This document shows, one piece after another, positions 62,499-64,000 of a DNA stretch of 64,000 bases. Position 1 is the stretch's first letter. The number at the start of each line of letters is the position of its first letter. The translations under genes and the position numbers were made by a program. The notes under the pieces are model-generated. The model was not told where the DNA came from, searched no databases, and saw only the letters and a program-made list of their open reading frames with translations. This stretch comes from Clostridiales bacterium DTU074 (GTDB lineage: Bacteria; Bacillota; Clostridia; Caldicoprobacterales; Caldicoprobacteraceae): contig LFSE01000115.1 of the NCBI GenBank assembly GCA_001513075.1, forward strand, positions 25,326 through 89,325, written 5' to 3'.

Positions 62499-64000
62499 TT
62501 ATTCTTTATATCGGTAATTAAATCTTCCCGATGGTGCTACATTGCCGTTTTCATAAAAGTCCAGAATATCCCCGTCCCGTTGCATGTTATCCGACCATTT
62601 AAAGGCAAAATCCAGGGTTTTTCCCTCAAGTCCCAGCAAAGCACGGGGAATGCAGAGCGCCAGCCGGTTACCCGAGGTTGCATAGGCCACCCGGCCTACG
62701 GCCTGCCAGATAAAACCTTCAACATGTTTTTTTAGAAGGGCGTATCCCTCCCCATTATATTCCTCTACCATAAAATCATAACCTTCCCAGCCCGTTTGAC
62801 GACAGAGATCAATATCCAGGAAAAGCCGCATCCAGTTTTTATTGAAGGGTTTGGTCAATGTTTCAGCCGTCTGCACATAGAAATATAGGTTTGTCTGATC
62901 CCGGGCTACCTTGCACCTGAGTATGTTGTTACGCAAAGTATAATTTCGGTAGTATGTCCCCTTCATTGCGCCCGGAAAATCTCTGTGCTCGGTTCCGGCC
63001 TTATGATTGTAATAGGTAGGAGCAACATCGGTCCATTCTTCAAACCCCTTGTATATATCTATGGTCTTGGGCTCTGAAGGTACGGGCAATGGCCTGGCTC
63101 CCTTAAACCGACGAACCATTCCGATAAACTGGCAATAATAATGATCTTTAAGAGCTCCTTTTACAGGTTCTATATCCCTGCTGTGTTCCTCATCAAATTG
63201 ATCGGGAAATGCATTCACAACCCCATTTTCGTTTGGCGGCCAAATGTCATAGCGTCCCGCCGTAAATTCGTTCCAGCCGGTAACAAAAATAAGCTCCGGA
63301 TCCAGCTCAAAAGCCCTGCTCCACTGTTCTTCCACATTTGCACCATATAGCTTTGCATCGGGCTTGGGATCACGGCCGTTTCGTACCGTATAGCTGCGTC
63401 CGAAAACATTTTCCCCGTTCATGGCTGTCAGCTTCTTTTCCGCCGAATGGTTTTGCGCTATGCCCACAGTAACCTGTTCAAATGTTCCGTCGTTATTTCT
63501 GCAATATCCGTGCTGGGGATATACTTCCAGCCACCCCCAGTGATCCGATCGGGACGGACCGCATTCATATCCGGGCTGACCCGGCCTGAATGTAAAGAAC
63601 TCACGTATTTCCTTGTGGAGCTTGTCCCTGTAGGGGTTTTCTGGATCCCCGACAAGGCATTCGGGCATGGCCATTATTAAGGGCTTGCCTTTCCAATAAA
63701 ACCATAAATCCCGATAAATTCCCGGACGATAGAGATGTCGATACAGGCTTTCCAACTGAAGCCGGGTAAATTCCAAATCCCAGAATGGCAGCATAAATGA
63801 GATCTGCGGGGTTTTTATACCATCCAACCTGGCTTCATAAAATGCCTGACAAAGCGTCATGTATTGAGGTTCCCAGGTAAGATACCCGTTGGTATTATCA
63901 AAAATAACAACGTCCACACCGGCGTCAGCCAGCATCTGGGCATGTTTGCGCATAACCCACTTATCCATATTGGTATAATACCCAAACAACGGCTCCTGCC
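62499..64000 (-). CDS. GH99/GH71-like glycosidase, tandem paralogue (5' end off the window)
   Basis: At least 500 codons of a protein homologous to the gene at 60788-62473. Shared blocks include FGYY...WVMRKHAQMLADAGVD, PGIYRDLWFYWKGKPLI, VTGWNEFTAGR (here NEF instead of NEW) and a CBM9-like C-terminus (KVARDQTNLYFYVQTAETL). The frame continues to the window's right edge; by comparison with its paralogue about 85 N-terminal residues are missing. It lies 25 bp upstream of the paralogue, in the same orientation and presumably operon. Confidence 0.72.
   Translation of the reverse strand, partial: QEPLFGYYTNMDKWVMRKHAQMLADAGVDVVIFDNTNGYLTWEPQYMTLCQAFYEARLDGIKTPQISFMLPFWDLEFTRLQLESLYRHLYRPGIYRDLWFYWKGKPLIMAMPECLVGDPENPYRDKLHKEIREFFTFRPGQPGYECGPSRSDHWGWLEVYPQHGYCRNNDGTFEQVTVGIAQNHSAEKKLTAMNGENVFGRSYTVRNGRDPKPDAKLYGANVEEQWSRAFELDPELIFVTGWNEFTAGRYDIWPPNENGVVNAFPDQFDEEHSRDIEPVKGALKDHYYCQFIGMVRRFKGARPLPVPSEPKTIDIYKGFEEWTDVAPTYYNHKAGTEHRDFPGAMKGTYYRNYTLRNNILRCKVARDQTNLYFYVQTAETLTKPFNKNWMRLFLDIDLCRQTGWEGYDFMVEEYNGEGYALLKKHVEGFIWQAVGRVAYATSGNRLALCIPRALLGLEGKTLDFAFKWSDNMQRDGDILDFYENGNVAPSGRFNYRYKE

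Overview
The window (about 45% G+C by eye) looks like a chromosomal segment of a spore-forming, plant-glycan-using member of the Clostridia (Bacillota). The evidence is strong AGGAGG-type ribosome binding sites, a spore photoproduct lyase, T-box, TPP and PyrR-type leaders, a CtsR-like operator, ECF sigma factors, and intracellular GH4 and GH51 glycosidases. I cannot name the species. No phage, transposon, CRISPR array or rRNA is visible. One tRNA gene, tRNA-Ser(CGA), is present.

Layout. 0.2-4.3 kb: small hypothetical protein, soluble chemoreceptor with a zinc-binding CZB domain, a 31-residue membrane microprotein, HD-GYP phosphodiesterase and a DUF5317 membrane protein. 4.3-5.1 kb: thiamine ECF transporter ThiT behind a TPP riboswitch/terminator. 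5.3-9.2 kb: Gfo/Idh/MocA oxidoreductase, MgtE preceded by a 38-codon ORF, and a mutarotase-like protein with a cysteine-rich tail. 9.3-12.3 kb: an operon of endonuclease Q-like protein, MTA/SAH-nucleosidase-like protein and spore photoproduct lyase. 12.5-14.4 kb: cyclase, SDR and a 106-residue hypothetical protein. 15-20 kb: type-2 IleRS under an Ile T-box, and aspartokinase. 20.2-26 kb: glycan block (FG-GAP propeller, GH4, Gfo/Idh/MocA; GH51 arabinofuranosidase) with two small Cys-containing ORFs. 26-28.7 kb: putative HTH regulator and an ECF sigma/anti-sigma pair. 28.9-36.1 kb: NurA - HAS-barrel protein - HerA - Mre11/SbcD - Rad50/SbcC, an archaeal-style double-strand-break processing operon with ATGA overlaps. 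36.2-39.9 kb: second ECF-like sigma gene, divergent from a glycosyltransferase / polysaccharide deacetylase / YkoP-like operon. 39.9-44.4 kb: CARDB-like repeat envelope protein, TPM (YgcG-like) protein, LemA, and YugP-type metalloprotease behind a CtsR-like operator. 44.5-47.8 kb: Tdh-Kbl threonine catabolism with a divergent XRE-cupin regulator. 47.9-54 kb: TyrRS, solitary Dam-type methylase, MATE pump, TadA, and uracil permease with a PyrR-type attenuator. 54.1-60.8 kb: ADP-ribosylglycohydrolase, tRNA-Ser, two-component system, LURP-one-like protein, alanine dehydrogenase and a lipoprotein. 60.8-64 kb: two tandem cytoplasmic GH99/GH71-like proteins with CBM9-like C-termini; the second runs off the right edge.

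The most notable content is the two DNA-repair operons: one combining deaminated-base incision with UV-lesion reversal in spores, one with a five-gene end-resection machine including a separate HAS-barrel subunit. Next are several unannotated microproteins with good ribosome binding sites and the unusual intracellular glycan gene sets. All functions are read from motifs and context; no database search was possible.
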